Below are positions 17,617-26,308 of a stretch of DNA of 31,708 nucleotides, piece by piece (positions within the stretch are counted from its first letter, which is position 1; each line of letters starts with the position of its first letter). Made by a program: the position numbers and the translations under genes. Under the pieces are notes generated by a model. That model had not been told where the DNA came from and did no database searches. It worked only from the letters and a program-made list of their open reading frames with translations. This DNA is from CAZVFX01 sp964626565. GTDB lineage: Bacteria > Myxococcota_A > UBA9042 > CAIXZC01. The DNA lies in NCBI GenBank assembly GCA_964626565.1, contig CAZVFX010000083.1, positions 1 to 31,708 of the forward strand, in the 5' to 3' direction.

Positions 17617-20600
17617 TCAATGGTAGATTTTGGCGCCTTCTCTGGTGTACCGCTGAGCGAAGATGTACCAGCCGTTCTGCGTTCCCTGGTGGGTGCTGGT
17701 CCAAACCACGATGAAGCTGTCGTCCTCGGGGAAAACCGCGACCTTCGGATCTCCTCGGGAATAGCCGCCGTTGGCATTCACGTAGGTGTTGGGCTGGAAC
17801 GCAGAATCTATCCGGCTGCCTGCCGCGTCGTAGAGCTGGCCGTGAATGTTGCTGCCCCCGGCCCAGGGCCCGATCCCTTCCCATACCACGACGAAACCGT
17901 TGTCGCTGAACGCGGCTGCGTCGGGCGCCTTCTGCCCATATTGCTGGTGGCAGTTGACGCGGAACTCACCTCCGTCCAGTTGCCCCGCCGCGTCGTACTG
18001 TTGGGCGAAGATGCCTTCGAAACTTCCGTCCTGCTTGTCGCTCTGCCAGATGAAGATTGCCGAGGCGTCGGCAAAACCCAACACGGCAGGCATCGTCTGA
18101 TCGTCATCGGTGTAGCTGTTCATGAGCGTCTCGGCCACAAGTTGAGTGCCGAAATAGTCGAACGCGCCGGCGATGATGCCGTCACCGTCGCCGTCGCCGC
18201 CAGGTCCGTCGCTTTGCCATGCCGCGATGAAAGCGTTCCCGGGCGTGGCGGCCAGAGCCGGCCGGATCTGGCTGCCCCCAGTCCCCGCGTTCAGCTTGAA
18301 TTCGCCCGCGACCTTGTCCCCCTGGCCATCAAAACGCTGGGCGTAGATCCCGTACTGGTCGCCGTCCTGCCCCTGGGATTGCCAGGCCACCAGGAAGCCT
18401 CCATCCGCGAGCGCCAGGGGGAAGGCGCGCTGCTGCACGCCCGCGGTGACGGTGTTCACCGGGAAGTTTGCACTGAGCAGGTTGCCAGTCAGGTCCAGCA
18501 GCGCGCCGTACACACCGTCTCCATCGTTATCCCCGGGGCCATCCCACACGAGGACATAATAATCGGCGCCCAGAACTGCGCCCCGGGGGCGTTGCTGCAC
18601 TCCCGCCGGATAGCTGTTTACGGTCTTCTGACCCATCAAGGCAGCACCCGAACTGTCGTAGGCGCGGGCGATGACGCCGTCCGTATCATCCAATGTGAAG
18701 CCGTGCCAGAACGCGGCGAATTCGCCGCCGGGGAAGGCGATAACGTGGGGCTCAGTCGAAAGTGGTGGGGGAAACCCGCTGTTGACCTGGAATTCCACAA
18801 TCTGTCCCGCGTCGCAACCGTCCCACGGATCCCCCGGGTCTTCGTCGATACAGGTGTCAACATCGTGGACGCATACGCCGCCGGCGCATTGGCCCAGTCC
18901 TGAATCGCAGGGCGAACCTTCGCCCAGGGCGTTGGAAACGCAGCCGCCCTGCTCTTCGCACGAGTCTGCCGTGCAACTGGTGCAGTCCGCGCAATCCAGG
19001 GGCAGGCCCGTGCAGATTCCCTGGATGCAGTGGTCGTTTTCGGTGCACGCGTTATCATCCCAGCACGGCGTGGTGTTGAACACCGACACACATCCCACCC
19101 ACTGCTGGCAGGAATCATCGGTGCAGAACTCGCCGTCGTCGCAGTCGGGCTCACCCATGGACTGACAGCCCCCGTCGAGGCAGAAGTCGGCCGCGGTGCA
19201 AGGGTCACCGTCGTCGCAGGGCACGCCGTCCCCCACAGCGGTGTGCTCGCAGCCGAGGCCGGGGTCGCAGGAGTCGCTGGTGCATGGGTCGCCATCGTCG
19301 CAATCCACCGGCCCGCCGGGAGAACACTGGCCGGCCTGGCAATCGCCCGGATTAGTACAAAGATCGGGTGCGGGACAGCCGCCCGGGCAAGGGATGCCGG
19401 TGAAGCAACTCTGAAGCGCGCACGGCTGGCCCTCGTCGTCGAGGCGCATGGCGTATATGTCGGTGCCGGTCGGGTCCAACGCGCTGTCCCAAACCGCGAC
19501 CAGGTTGTTCTGCTCGAGGGTTGCCACGTCCACCTGCCATTTACCGAACAGGTTATCGAAGCCGGCCAGGTTCCTGTAGGAGCCGATGGGGGTGGGGTCT
19601 CCCATGTTGTCGAAGCGTTGAAGATGCACTCCGGTTTCCAGGTCCGAATCCCCGGGTGTGGCCGCGGCGAACTCGGTGTCGGGTCGGCACGCACACGCGG
19701 CGCCGAACTGGTTGCCCTGGGTCCAGCCGGTGACCAGGTAGGGGGCGGAGAGGAACTGCCCCTGGGCATCCATCCCCCTTCCCAGTGCCCCCGCACCGTC
19801 GGCGTCGGCGATGTCATCCTGCCAGCAGAGGACAAATCCCTCGTCTCCGCACCCATCCAGGCCGGGCGCCACTTCGTCGCCCTGGTTGAAGGGGTTGACC
19901 TCCAGGTCACCCGTGAGCGGGGTGCCGTCAGGGGCGAACACCCTGGCCCACAATTCCATGGGGCCGTCTGCGGCTGACTGGCCCTGCCACGCGGCGGCCA
20001 GCGTGCCGTCGGGCAGCACTGCCAGGGCCGGGGCGTGCTGGGCGAACAGAGTTTCGTCTGAGATGACCGCGGCCTGGGCCGTAGCCGGCGTTCCGTCGGC
20101 CAGGAACCTCTGGATTACCACGTCCTGACTCGTGGGACCGACAAATTCCGTGGCCCAGGCCAGGGCGAAGCCTCCTCCCGGCAAAGCCGCAACCGCGGGC
20201 CCGGTCAGGCCCTCGGCCGTGGTCGGTTTGGCGGCCACTATTTCGCTGGAGGCGGGAGCGCCGCCTTCGAACAACCGGAACACAACATTGTTGGAGCCGT
20301 TGCCACCAGCCACCTCGCCGGCCCAGACCACGACCAGGCGGTCGTTGTCCAGCGCTGCGATGTCAGGGGTGGCCTGCTGGCCCAAATCGGTCTCGTTGAC
20401 CTGAGATTCCGCTTCCGAGGCAAGTCCGTCCGCGCCGAAAAACCGGACGAAAACGTCAGCGTCACCAAGTCCGTCGAACCCGTGCCAGGCAACCGCGAAC
20501 CGCCCGCCGGATCGGGCTGCCACCCGCGGCCATCCCTGGTTGCCCTCCGTGATGGTATTCACGCGGAATTCAACTATGTCACCGGTGTTGCAGCCGTCCC

Positions 20601-22623
20601 AGTCCACGTCGTTGCCGTCCCAGCATTCAACGCACATGTCATCGATGCACAGTTCGTCGTCCCCGCACGCGCCGCAACTGCCGCCGCAGCCGTCGTCGCC
20701 GCACTCTTTCCCGAGGCAGTTTTCGCCGTGAAGGCAGCAACTTCCCTGGTAACATATGTGGTCTCCCGCCGGCTGAGGACCGGGCCCCAGAGGGGGGCAG
20801 GGAGTCTTGTAGGCTGCCGGGCTCCAGTCCAGTTGCGACTCCAGATAGTTGCAGTCCAGGCACGCGTCGTCACCTTCAGAACCCTTGGCCGCACCGTTGG
20901 TGACGCAAGAACCATCGATGAAGCACCAGTGTTTGGTGATGTCATATATGCACACGTCAAATACACACTCGCCGACGCCGCATTCGGGTATGACAAAGCA
21001 GTCGCCGCACACCGTGCCGCAATTGTCCACGCCGCACTCCTTGTCCGCACACCCCTCACAAACTCCCTCAACACAGGCGCCCCCAATACAGGCCCAGCCG
21101 ACAGGGCACTGCCCGCACAACCCGCCGCACCCGTCGCTGCCGCACTCGGCATCGGCGCAATTGACCTCCGGGTCGCAACACGCACCGTCCACGCAGGTGC
21201 CCACCGACGCGCAACCAAATCCGTCGGGCAGGTCCAGCCAGCTTTGGGCGAGTTCGTTTGATTCCGGGAGGCAGATCTCGCACCCGTTGGCGGGATTCAA
21301 GGCGCCCGACAGCATGCACTCCCCATCGATGAGGCAGAAGTACGGGAAGATGGCGGAGTAGCATACGCCTTCTTCCTCGAAACAGATGTCTTCGGTGCAG
21401 GAGATACTGTCGTCGCAATCGCCGCACTGGGCCCCGCACCCGTCGGGGCCGCACGCTTTCCCTTCGCAATCGGGTATGCAATCGGGTTCAACGCACCACC
21501 CGTCACTGCAGGTCCAGCCCGGCTGACAATACCCGCAGATGCTCCCGCAGCCGTCTTCCCCGCAGCTCTTGCCCTGACAGTCGGGTATGCAGCACTTGCG
21601 GTTGTTGCAATCGATGCCCTCGGGGCAGACGCCGCAGTGCTCCGCGCAGCCTGCCGGATCTTCGCCGCATTCCCAATCAGCTTTGCACGCGGTGAGGCAG
21701 CCGCAGTCCCAGATGCAGCTCTCGGCAGATTCCTGGGCCTGGCATTCTCCGTCGCCGCAATGGGGCGGGCAGTCGAGGGGGCAGAAACCAGCCAGCATCT
21801 CGACCACTCCGCACACTCCGTCCCCGCAGGGACCGCAGTCGATGGCACACGACTCCCCATTTTCCTCCCCATCGCAAACTCCGTTCCCGCACGGCGCTTC
21901 ACAGTCCATGGGGCAGCTCTCGAATTCTTCGCCCAACATTACGCAGAGCCCATCTCCGCACCAGCCGCAGTCCGGGGGACAGACCTCCCAGCTTTCAGTG
22001 CCGCTGCACTCCTCATCCCCACAATCGGCGGAGCAATCCTGGTCTTTGCAATCCGCCAGCTCCGGGTCGAACAGGTCGCGATAGCCACAGACTCCGTCTC
22101 CGCACCCACCGCAGTCGGGGGGGCAGTATCCGGTGGTACCCGCAAGATCGCCCTCGCCTTCCTCGCACTCTCCGTTGCCGCAGGCGGGAAGGCAATCCTT
22201 GGGGCAGAGACAGATATCCGGAAACTCCTGGAACCCGCACACTCCGTCCCCGCAGGAGCCGCAATCCTGGGGACAGACCTGCGGGTTTTCCGTCGGGAGC
22301 CCCGGCTCACACAGGCCGTTTCCGCACTCCGTAGGAACCGGTTCCATGGTCTCAACGTCCCAACATTGGGCGTCTGCAGAGCAGGACGAATCAGGCGGCA
22401 GGGTAAGGTCTGTCCCCGCGTCCGGAGCGAGGTCTGTCGCCTGGTCTGCAAGTTCGCTCTCTGCCGGGAAGTCGGGTGTCGCCACGTCGGGCAGGTCCGT
22501 TGAAGATGGGAGGTCTGTCCCCGTATCGTGCGGTGGTTTTTGGACGTTGTCCGCGTTGCCTGCGCACGCGCTGGCCAGCAAGGCTGCGCACGCGATCGTG
22601 CGTATGCGTAGCGCCGCGCTCAT
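17617..22623 (-). CDS. Giant Cys-rich lipoprotein with two seven-repeat propeller-like regions
   Basis: 1668 aa with lipobox ASAC (Cys20) and an acidic Asp/Pro/Thr linker. Next come nine CGDGxC...CPxDC units, an ADWECGED...CPEG junction, several PDCxGKxCGxDGCGxxCGxC modules and CxIDGxC modules. The first region of ~60-aa blade-like repeats (PxVAALPxGxFxxAWxxxxxDGxxxxxxRFDxxG; ~residues 680-1064) has seven copies. CDDGDPCTxDxC modules follow, then a second region (~1270-1668) also with seven copies, each preceded by a WDGCxxG motif. Seven copies suggests two seven-bladed beta-propellers; the fold is inferred. The ATG overlaps the previous stop as ATGA, implying translational coupling. Middle paralogue-to-kinase link of the operon; probably outer-membrane or surface located. 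Function unknown. Confidence 0.9.
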   Translation of the reverse strand: MSAALRIRTIACAALLASACAGNADNVQKPPHDTGTDLPSSTDLPDVATPDFPAESELADQATDLAPDAGTDLTLPPDSSCSADAQCWDVETMEPVPTECGNGLCEPGLPTENPQVCPQDCGSCGDGVCGFQEFPDICLCPKDCLPACGNGECEEGEGDLAGTTGYCPPDCGGCGDGVCGYRDLFDPELADCKDQDCSADCGDEECSGTESWEVCPPDCGWCGDGLCVMLGEEFESCPMDCEAPCGNGVCDGEENGESCAIDCGPCGDGVCGVVEMLAGFCPLDCPPHCGDGECQAQESAESCIWDCGCLTACKADWECGEDPAGCAEHCGVCPEGIDCNNRKCCIPDCQGKSCGEDGCGSICGYCQPGWTCSDGWCVEPDCIPDCEGKACGPDGCGAQCGDCDDSISCTEDICFEEEGVCYSAIFPYFCLIDGECMLSGALNPANGCEICLPESNELAQSWLDLPDGFGCASVGTCVDGACCDPEVNCADAECGSDGCGGLCGQCPVGWACIGGACVEGVCEGCADKECGVDNCGTVCGDCFVIPECGVGECVFDVCIYDITKHWCFIDGSCVTNGAAKGSEGDDACLDCNYLESQLDWSPAAYKTPCPPLGPGPQPAGDHICYQGSCCLHGENCLGKECGDDGCGGSCGACGDDELCIDDMCVECWDGNDVDWDGCNTGDIVEFRVNTITEGNQGWPRVAARSGGRFAVAWHGFDGLGDADVFVRFFGADGLASEAESQVNETDLGQQATPDIAALDNDRLVVVWAGEVAGGNGSNNVVFRLFEGGAPASSEIVAAKPTTAEGLTGPAVAALPGGGFALAWATEFVGPTSQDVVIQRFLADGTPATAQAAVISDETLFAQHAPALAVLPDGTLAAAWQGQSAADGPMELWARVFAPDGTPLTGDLEVNPFNQGDEVAPGLDGCGDEGFVLCWQDDIADADGAGALGRGMDAQGQFLSAPYLVTGWTQGNQFGAACACRPDTEFAAATPGDSDLETGVHLQRFDNMGDPTPIGSYRNLAGFDNLFGKWQVDVATLEQNNLVAVWDSALDPTGTDIYAMRLDDEGQPCALQSCFTGIPCPGGCPAPDLCTNPGDCQAGQCSPGGPVDCDDGDPCTSDSCDPGLGCEHTAVGDGVPCDDGDPCTAADFCLDGGCQSMGEPDCDDGEFCTDDSCQQWVGCVSVFNTTPCWDDNACTENDHCIQGICTGLPLDCADCTSCTADSCEEQGGCVSNALGEGSPCDSGLGQCAGGVCVHDVDTCIDEDPGDPWDGCDAGQIVEFQVNSGFPPPLSTEPHVIAFPGGEFAAFWHGFTLDDTDGVIARAYDSSGAALMGQKTVNSYPAGVQQRPRGAVLGADYYVLVWDGPGDNDGDGVYGALLDLTGNLLSANFPVNTVTAGVQQRAFPLALADGGFLVAWQSQGQDGDQYGIYAQRFDGQGDKVAGEFKLNAGTGGSQIRPALAATPGNAFIAAWQSDGPGGDGDGDGIIAGAFDYFGTQLVAETLMNSYTDDDQTMPAVLGFADASAIFIWQSDKQDGSFEGIFAQQYDAAGQLDGGEFRVNCHQQYGQKAPDAAAFSDNGFVVVWEGIGPWAGGSNIHGQLYDAAGSRIDSAFQPNTYVNANGGYSRGDPKVAVFPEDDSFIVVWTSTHQGTQNGWYIFAQRYTREGAKIYH

Positions 22624-25600
22624 GGTGTCGCCGTTGAGCAGTTGCCGATCTCACAGGGAGAGCCGCCGGGGGCGAACCGAGCCGACAGAACCGCCTTGCC
22701 GTCTCCGTCCTGGCCGTCGGAGGACTCATCGGGATCCCAGCTTTCCCACACAACCACCAGATTTTCGTCCGGAAAAATGGCGACATCGGGAGCCGACTGG
22801 TGTCCCTGGGCCCACACGTGGGCCCGGACAGGGTCTCCGTCCGGCATGCCCAGCGTGCCAAAACGCCGGACCAGCACGTCGTACTGGTCTCCCTGCTGGT
22901 AGAGGTGCCAGGCGACTGCGGAGGCACCGCCTGGAAGGGTGTCTATGGCAGGAGTAAGGGTGCTGTCGGAAGCGGTGAGCCACGCAGTCTGTCCCGCGCC
23001 GAGGGGGACTCCGGCGGCCCAGAACAAGCGGACCAGCACGTTCCAATCATCTACGAACACGGGATTTTCATTGGCCCAGGTTGCGCTGAAGACTCCGGCG
23101 TCCCGTACCGCCACCCGGGGTTGTCTCTGACCACCTGATGTCTGCTCGCTGAGGATGAACTCCGCTCCTTCGGGCTGTCCGGTGGCGGACAACATGCGCG
23201 CGTAAACGCCGCAGCCATCTCCGTCGGGGGAGCCACTGCTACCCATGGGGCAGTGGTGGTAGGCAACGACGAATTTTCCGTCCGGAAACGCGGCCACGGA
23301 CGCCTGGTCGGTGGCGAAAGAGTCGGCAGGAGAAAGTGCGACAGGGTCGGGAGCGATACCTTCCGAGGGGAAGAAGCGGCCTGCAATTGAGGAAGCCTCG
23401 ACGAAGGAATCGCCTTCGGTCCAGGCCACCAGGTGGCCCCCCGGACCCGCGGCCACGCTGGGGGAGTCGGTGACCTCACCGTTGCTGAGGCTGATTTTCT
23501 CTTCCTGGGTCTGCGAGTTGCCGTTTCCGTCGAAAACCCGCGTAACCACGCCTCCCCCGGCAGCGGAGTTGCCGCTCCAAACCACCACCACGTTGCCGTC
23601 TTCGAGAGTAGCAACATCGGGAGCCTGTTGTACCCCCTGCGACGTTTCATTCACCTGGAATTCGTCAGTTTGCGGAGTCCCGTCGGTGGAGAAGATGCGA
23701 GCGTAGACCCCGACCCCGGAACCGTCCTGACCAACGCTTTCCCAGGCAACTGCGTATTCCCCGTCCGGGAAGACGGCTACCGCCGGGGCTCGCTGGTCGC
23801 CGGCGGCCCACTCGTTGACCAGCGCTTCGGAGACCACGCCAAATGAGCAGCCGTCCCACAGAGTGGCATTGCCATCGTCGCACAGTACGCCGCACCAGGC
23901 TTGCGGGCTGCACTCGAAGCCGTTGCCGCACGTTCCGCAGTCACCACCGCAGCCGTCGCCCCCACACTGTTTGTCCCAACAATCGGGCTGGCAGATGCAC
24001 AGTCCGCCGGTGCACGCTTCCTGGGGGCCGTGACAGTCGCCGCAGGTCCCGCCGCAGCCGTCGCCGTCGCATTCCTTCCCCGCACAGTCGGGTTGGCAGA
24101 CGCAGAAGCCCCCGGCGCAAACTTCCTGGTCGCCCGGACAATCGCCGCAACTACCGCCGCACTCGGCGTTGCACTGGCATTGACCGCTATCGCACGACTC
24201 GCCGGGCGGGCAGAAACCGCAGTTGCCGCCGCAGCCGTCGTTGCCGCAGTCGTTGTCGTCGCAGTCGGGCTGACACTCGCAGGTGTTGTCCGCAGTACAC
24301 ACCTCCGGCCAGGTGCAGCTGCCGCAGGAAATGAACCCGCATACGTTGCCGCAGTCCTTGTCCTCGCAAGCTGCCTTGGAGTCGCAGCATTCTCCCTCAA
24401 AGCAGACGAAGCTGGGGTCGTCAGTTCCGCACGGCATCCCCGAACCCCCGATGATGCTCCATTCCGTCTGGGACACCGTCGCCAGGCACCAGACGCACAG
24501 GTTGGCCGGGTTCTTGGCGCCGTTGGGGACGCACTCGCCGTCGATGAGGCAGTAGCCGAACACGGGGTCGTGCTGGCACACTCCTGCGTCGCAGCTATCT
24601 ATGGAGCACAACTGTCCATCGTCACATGTGCCGCAGTTGCCGCCGCAGCCGTCTTCGCCACATTCCTTGCCCGCACAGTCCCACTCGCAGTCTTTCTGGT
24701 GGCACACGCCGTCGGCACACTCGGACCCCAATAAGCAATTGCCACACGAGCCTGCGCACGTGCCGGGACCGCATTCCTTGTCCTTGCAGTTGGCCACCGG
24801 GTCACAGCACTGTCCGGAGATGCACTGCATGCCAGGCCCGCATGTGCTGCCCGGCGGAAAACTGCTCCAGGATGCGGGGCTGAGGCTGTTGCAGAATTCG
24901 CACAGGTTGGCCGGGTTCTTCGCCCCCTCATTGACGCAGTTGCCTTCAACGAGGCAGTGGTTGTCCAAGAGGGAGAAGGAGCATGCCCCTTCCTGGCACA
25001 CATCTTCGGTGCAAAACAGTGCGTCGTTGCACTGGCCGCATTGGCCGAGGCAGCCGTCGTCGCCGCATTCTTTGCCCGCACAATCGGGTTGGCAAACGCA
25101 CCAGTTGTCTACGCAGTCGAAGGGCTCCACGCACTCCCCGCACGTACCGCCGCAGCCGTCGTCGCCGCACAGTTTTCCCCCGCAGTCGGGGACACAGCAC
25201 GAGTGTTCCACGCACACGGTACCTTCCGGGCACACCGCACAGGTTTCTCCGCAGCCGTTGTCGTCCTCACCGCACTCCCACTCCTCGTTGCAGTCGGGCA
25301 GGCAGGCACAGTCGATGGGGCAGGAGATCTCTGTCTCGTCCTGGTCGCAGTCGCCGTTACCGCATTCGGGCGGGCAGTCGATGGGGCAGCAGGCGGCTAA
25401 TACCTCCAGCAGGCTGCAGATCCCGTCGCCGCACGGCCCGCAGTCAACCGGGCAACCCGCACCGTCTTCGTCGCCTTCGCACAGGCCGTCGCCGCACGGC
25501 TTGACGCAGTCTTGAGGGCAATTCTCCTGTAGGTCGAGTCCCACCGTGCTGCAGATTCCGTCACCGCACATGGCGCAATCCCAGGTGCACCCTTCCGGAG

Positions 25601-26303
25601 TCTCATCCGGGTCGCAGAATCCGTTGCCGCAATCAGGACTGCAATCTTCCCCTTTGCAGGAAGCAAAATCCGGGTTGAACAACTCTTGGTAGCTGCAAAC
25701 ACCATCGAAGCAGACCCCGCAGTCAAGGGGGCAGTAATCACCCTGTCCTTCGACGCCGGTTTCCATCCCGTTGCATTTCGTGTCGCCGCACGCAGCCAGG
25801 CAATCCTGACCGCAGGTCTGGTGTTCCAGTTCCCACTTCCCGCACACACCGTCCCCGCAGCCCCCACAGTCTTCTGGGCAGACGTCGGGTCCCTCGACGG
25901 GGTGCCCGGGTTCGCAAATCCCGTCGCCGCACACTGTGCACTTGCCGCAGTCCTGAGGGCATGTCATGCAGTCCTCACCGATATCAGCGGTGCAGAACCC
26001 GTTGCCGCACTCAGGTGGGACCGAGTCGTGGGAGTCGATGTGGGCGGTCTCAACGGAATCCACGTACTGGATTTCGGAGCGGTGCTGGTCCGGTTCCCGG
26101 AAGTCCACCGGTTCAACGTCGAACACGTCCGTCAAACCGGTGTCGGCCGGTGGCGTCACCTCAAGTACCCCGGTCCCCAGGTCCTTGTCCAGATCGTCGC
26201 CGCCCGATGAGCAGGTGATGACCGCCATGGACAGCAGAGCGGCCAAAGCGGTGCAAACGGCGGGGCGAATGGTCCGACTCGTATGTGTTGAAACCCGGGT
26301 CAT
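22620..26303 (-). CDS. Cys-rich lipoprotein with one seven-repeat propeller-like region
   Basis: 1227 aa from the ATG at 26303, which gives a basic N-terminus, a hydrophobic stretch and lipobox VITC (Cys31). An ATG at 26324 is in frame and would overlap the preceding gene; anything further upstream is shadow sequence. After an acidic linker come ten CGDGxC...CPxDC units, the EEWECGED...CPEG junction, PDCxGKxCGxDGCGGxCGxC modules and two CLxxGxCVxxGAKNPANLC modules. A LWDGCSFG hinge then precedes seven blade-like repeats (~818-1227; PxVAxFPDGxxxVAWxS). The gene starts 5 bp after the 426-aa paralogue and its stop overlaps the next start by 4 bp. Clear paralogue of both neighbours. Likely surface or periplasmic; the ligand is unknown. 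Confidence 0.9.
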   Translation of the reverse strand: MTRVSTHTSRTIRPAVCTALAALLSMAVITCSSGGDDLDKDLGTGVLEVTPPADTGLTDVFDVEPVDFREPDQHRSEIQYVDSVETAHIDSHDSVPPECGNGFCTADIGEDCMTCPQDCGKCTVCGDGICEPGHPVEGPDVCPEDCGGCGDGVCGKWELEHQTCGQDCLAACGDTKCNGMETGVEGQGDYCPLDCGVCFDGVCSYQELFNPDFASCKGEDCSPDCGNGFCDPDETPEGCTWDCAMCGDGICSTVGLDLQENCPQDCVKPCGDGLCEGDEDGAGCPVDCGPCGDGICSLLEVLAACCPIDCPPECGNGDCDQDETEISCPIDCACLPDCNEEWECGEDDNGCGETCAVCPEGTVCVEHSCCVPDCGGKLCGDDGCGGTCGECVEPFDCVDNWCVCQPDCAGKECGDDGCLGQCGQCNDALFCTEDVCQEGACSFSLLDNHCLVEGNCVNEGAKNPANLCEFCNSLSPASWSSFPPGSTCGPGMQCISGQCCDPVANCKDKECGPGTCAGSCGNCLLGSECADGVCHQKDCEWDCAGKECGEDGCGGNCGTCDDGQLCSIDSCDAGVCQHDPVFGYCLIDGECVPNGAKNPANLCVWCLATVSQTEWSIIGGSGMPCGTDDPSFVCFEGECCDSKAACEDKDCGNVCGFISCGSCTWPEVCTADNTCECQPDCDDNDCGNDGCGGNCGFCPPGESCDSGQCQCNAECGGSCGDCPGDQEVCAGGFCVCQPDCAGKECDGDGCGGTCGDCHGPQEACTGGLCICQPDCWDKQCGGDGCGGDCGTCGNGFECSPQAWCGVLCDDGNATLWDGCSFGVVSEALVNEWAAGDQRAPAVAVFPDGEYAVAWESVGQDGSGVGVYARIFSTDGTPQTDEFQVNETSQGVQQAPDVATLEDGNVVVVWSGNSAAGGGVVTRVFDGNGNSQTQEEKISLSNGEVTDSPSVAAGPGGHLVAWTEGDSFVEASSIAGRFFPSEGIAPDPVALSPADSFATDQASVAAFPDGKFVVAYHHCPMGSSGSPDGDGCGVYARMLSATGQPEGAEFILSEQTSGGQRQPRVAVRDAGVFSATWANENPVFVDDWNVLVRLFWAAGVPLGAGQTAWLTASDSTLTPAIDTLPGGASAVAWHLYQQGDQYDVLVRRFGTLGMPDGDPVRAHVWAQGHQSAPDVAIFPDENLVVVWESWDPDESSDGQDGDGKAVLSARFAPGGSPCEIGNCSTATP

Positions 26304-26308
26304 GATCG

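Noticed and set aside
17589..17777. N-terminal extension of the kinase ORF
   Set aside because: It overlaps the C-terminal coding region of the upstream lipoprotein and is not kinase-like; the zinc ribbon begins at the ATG at 17588.
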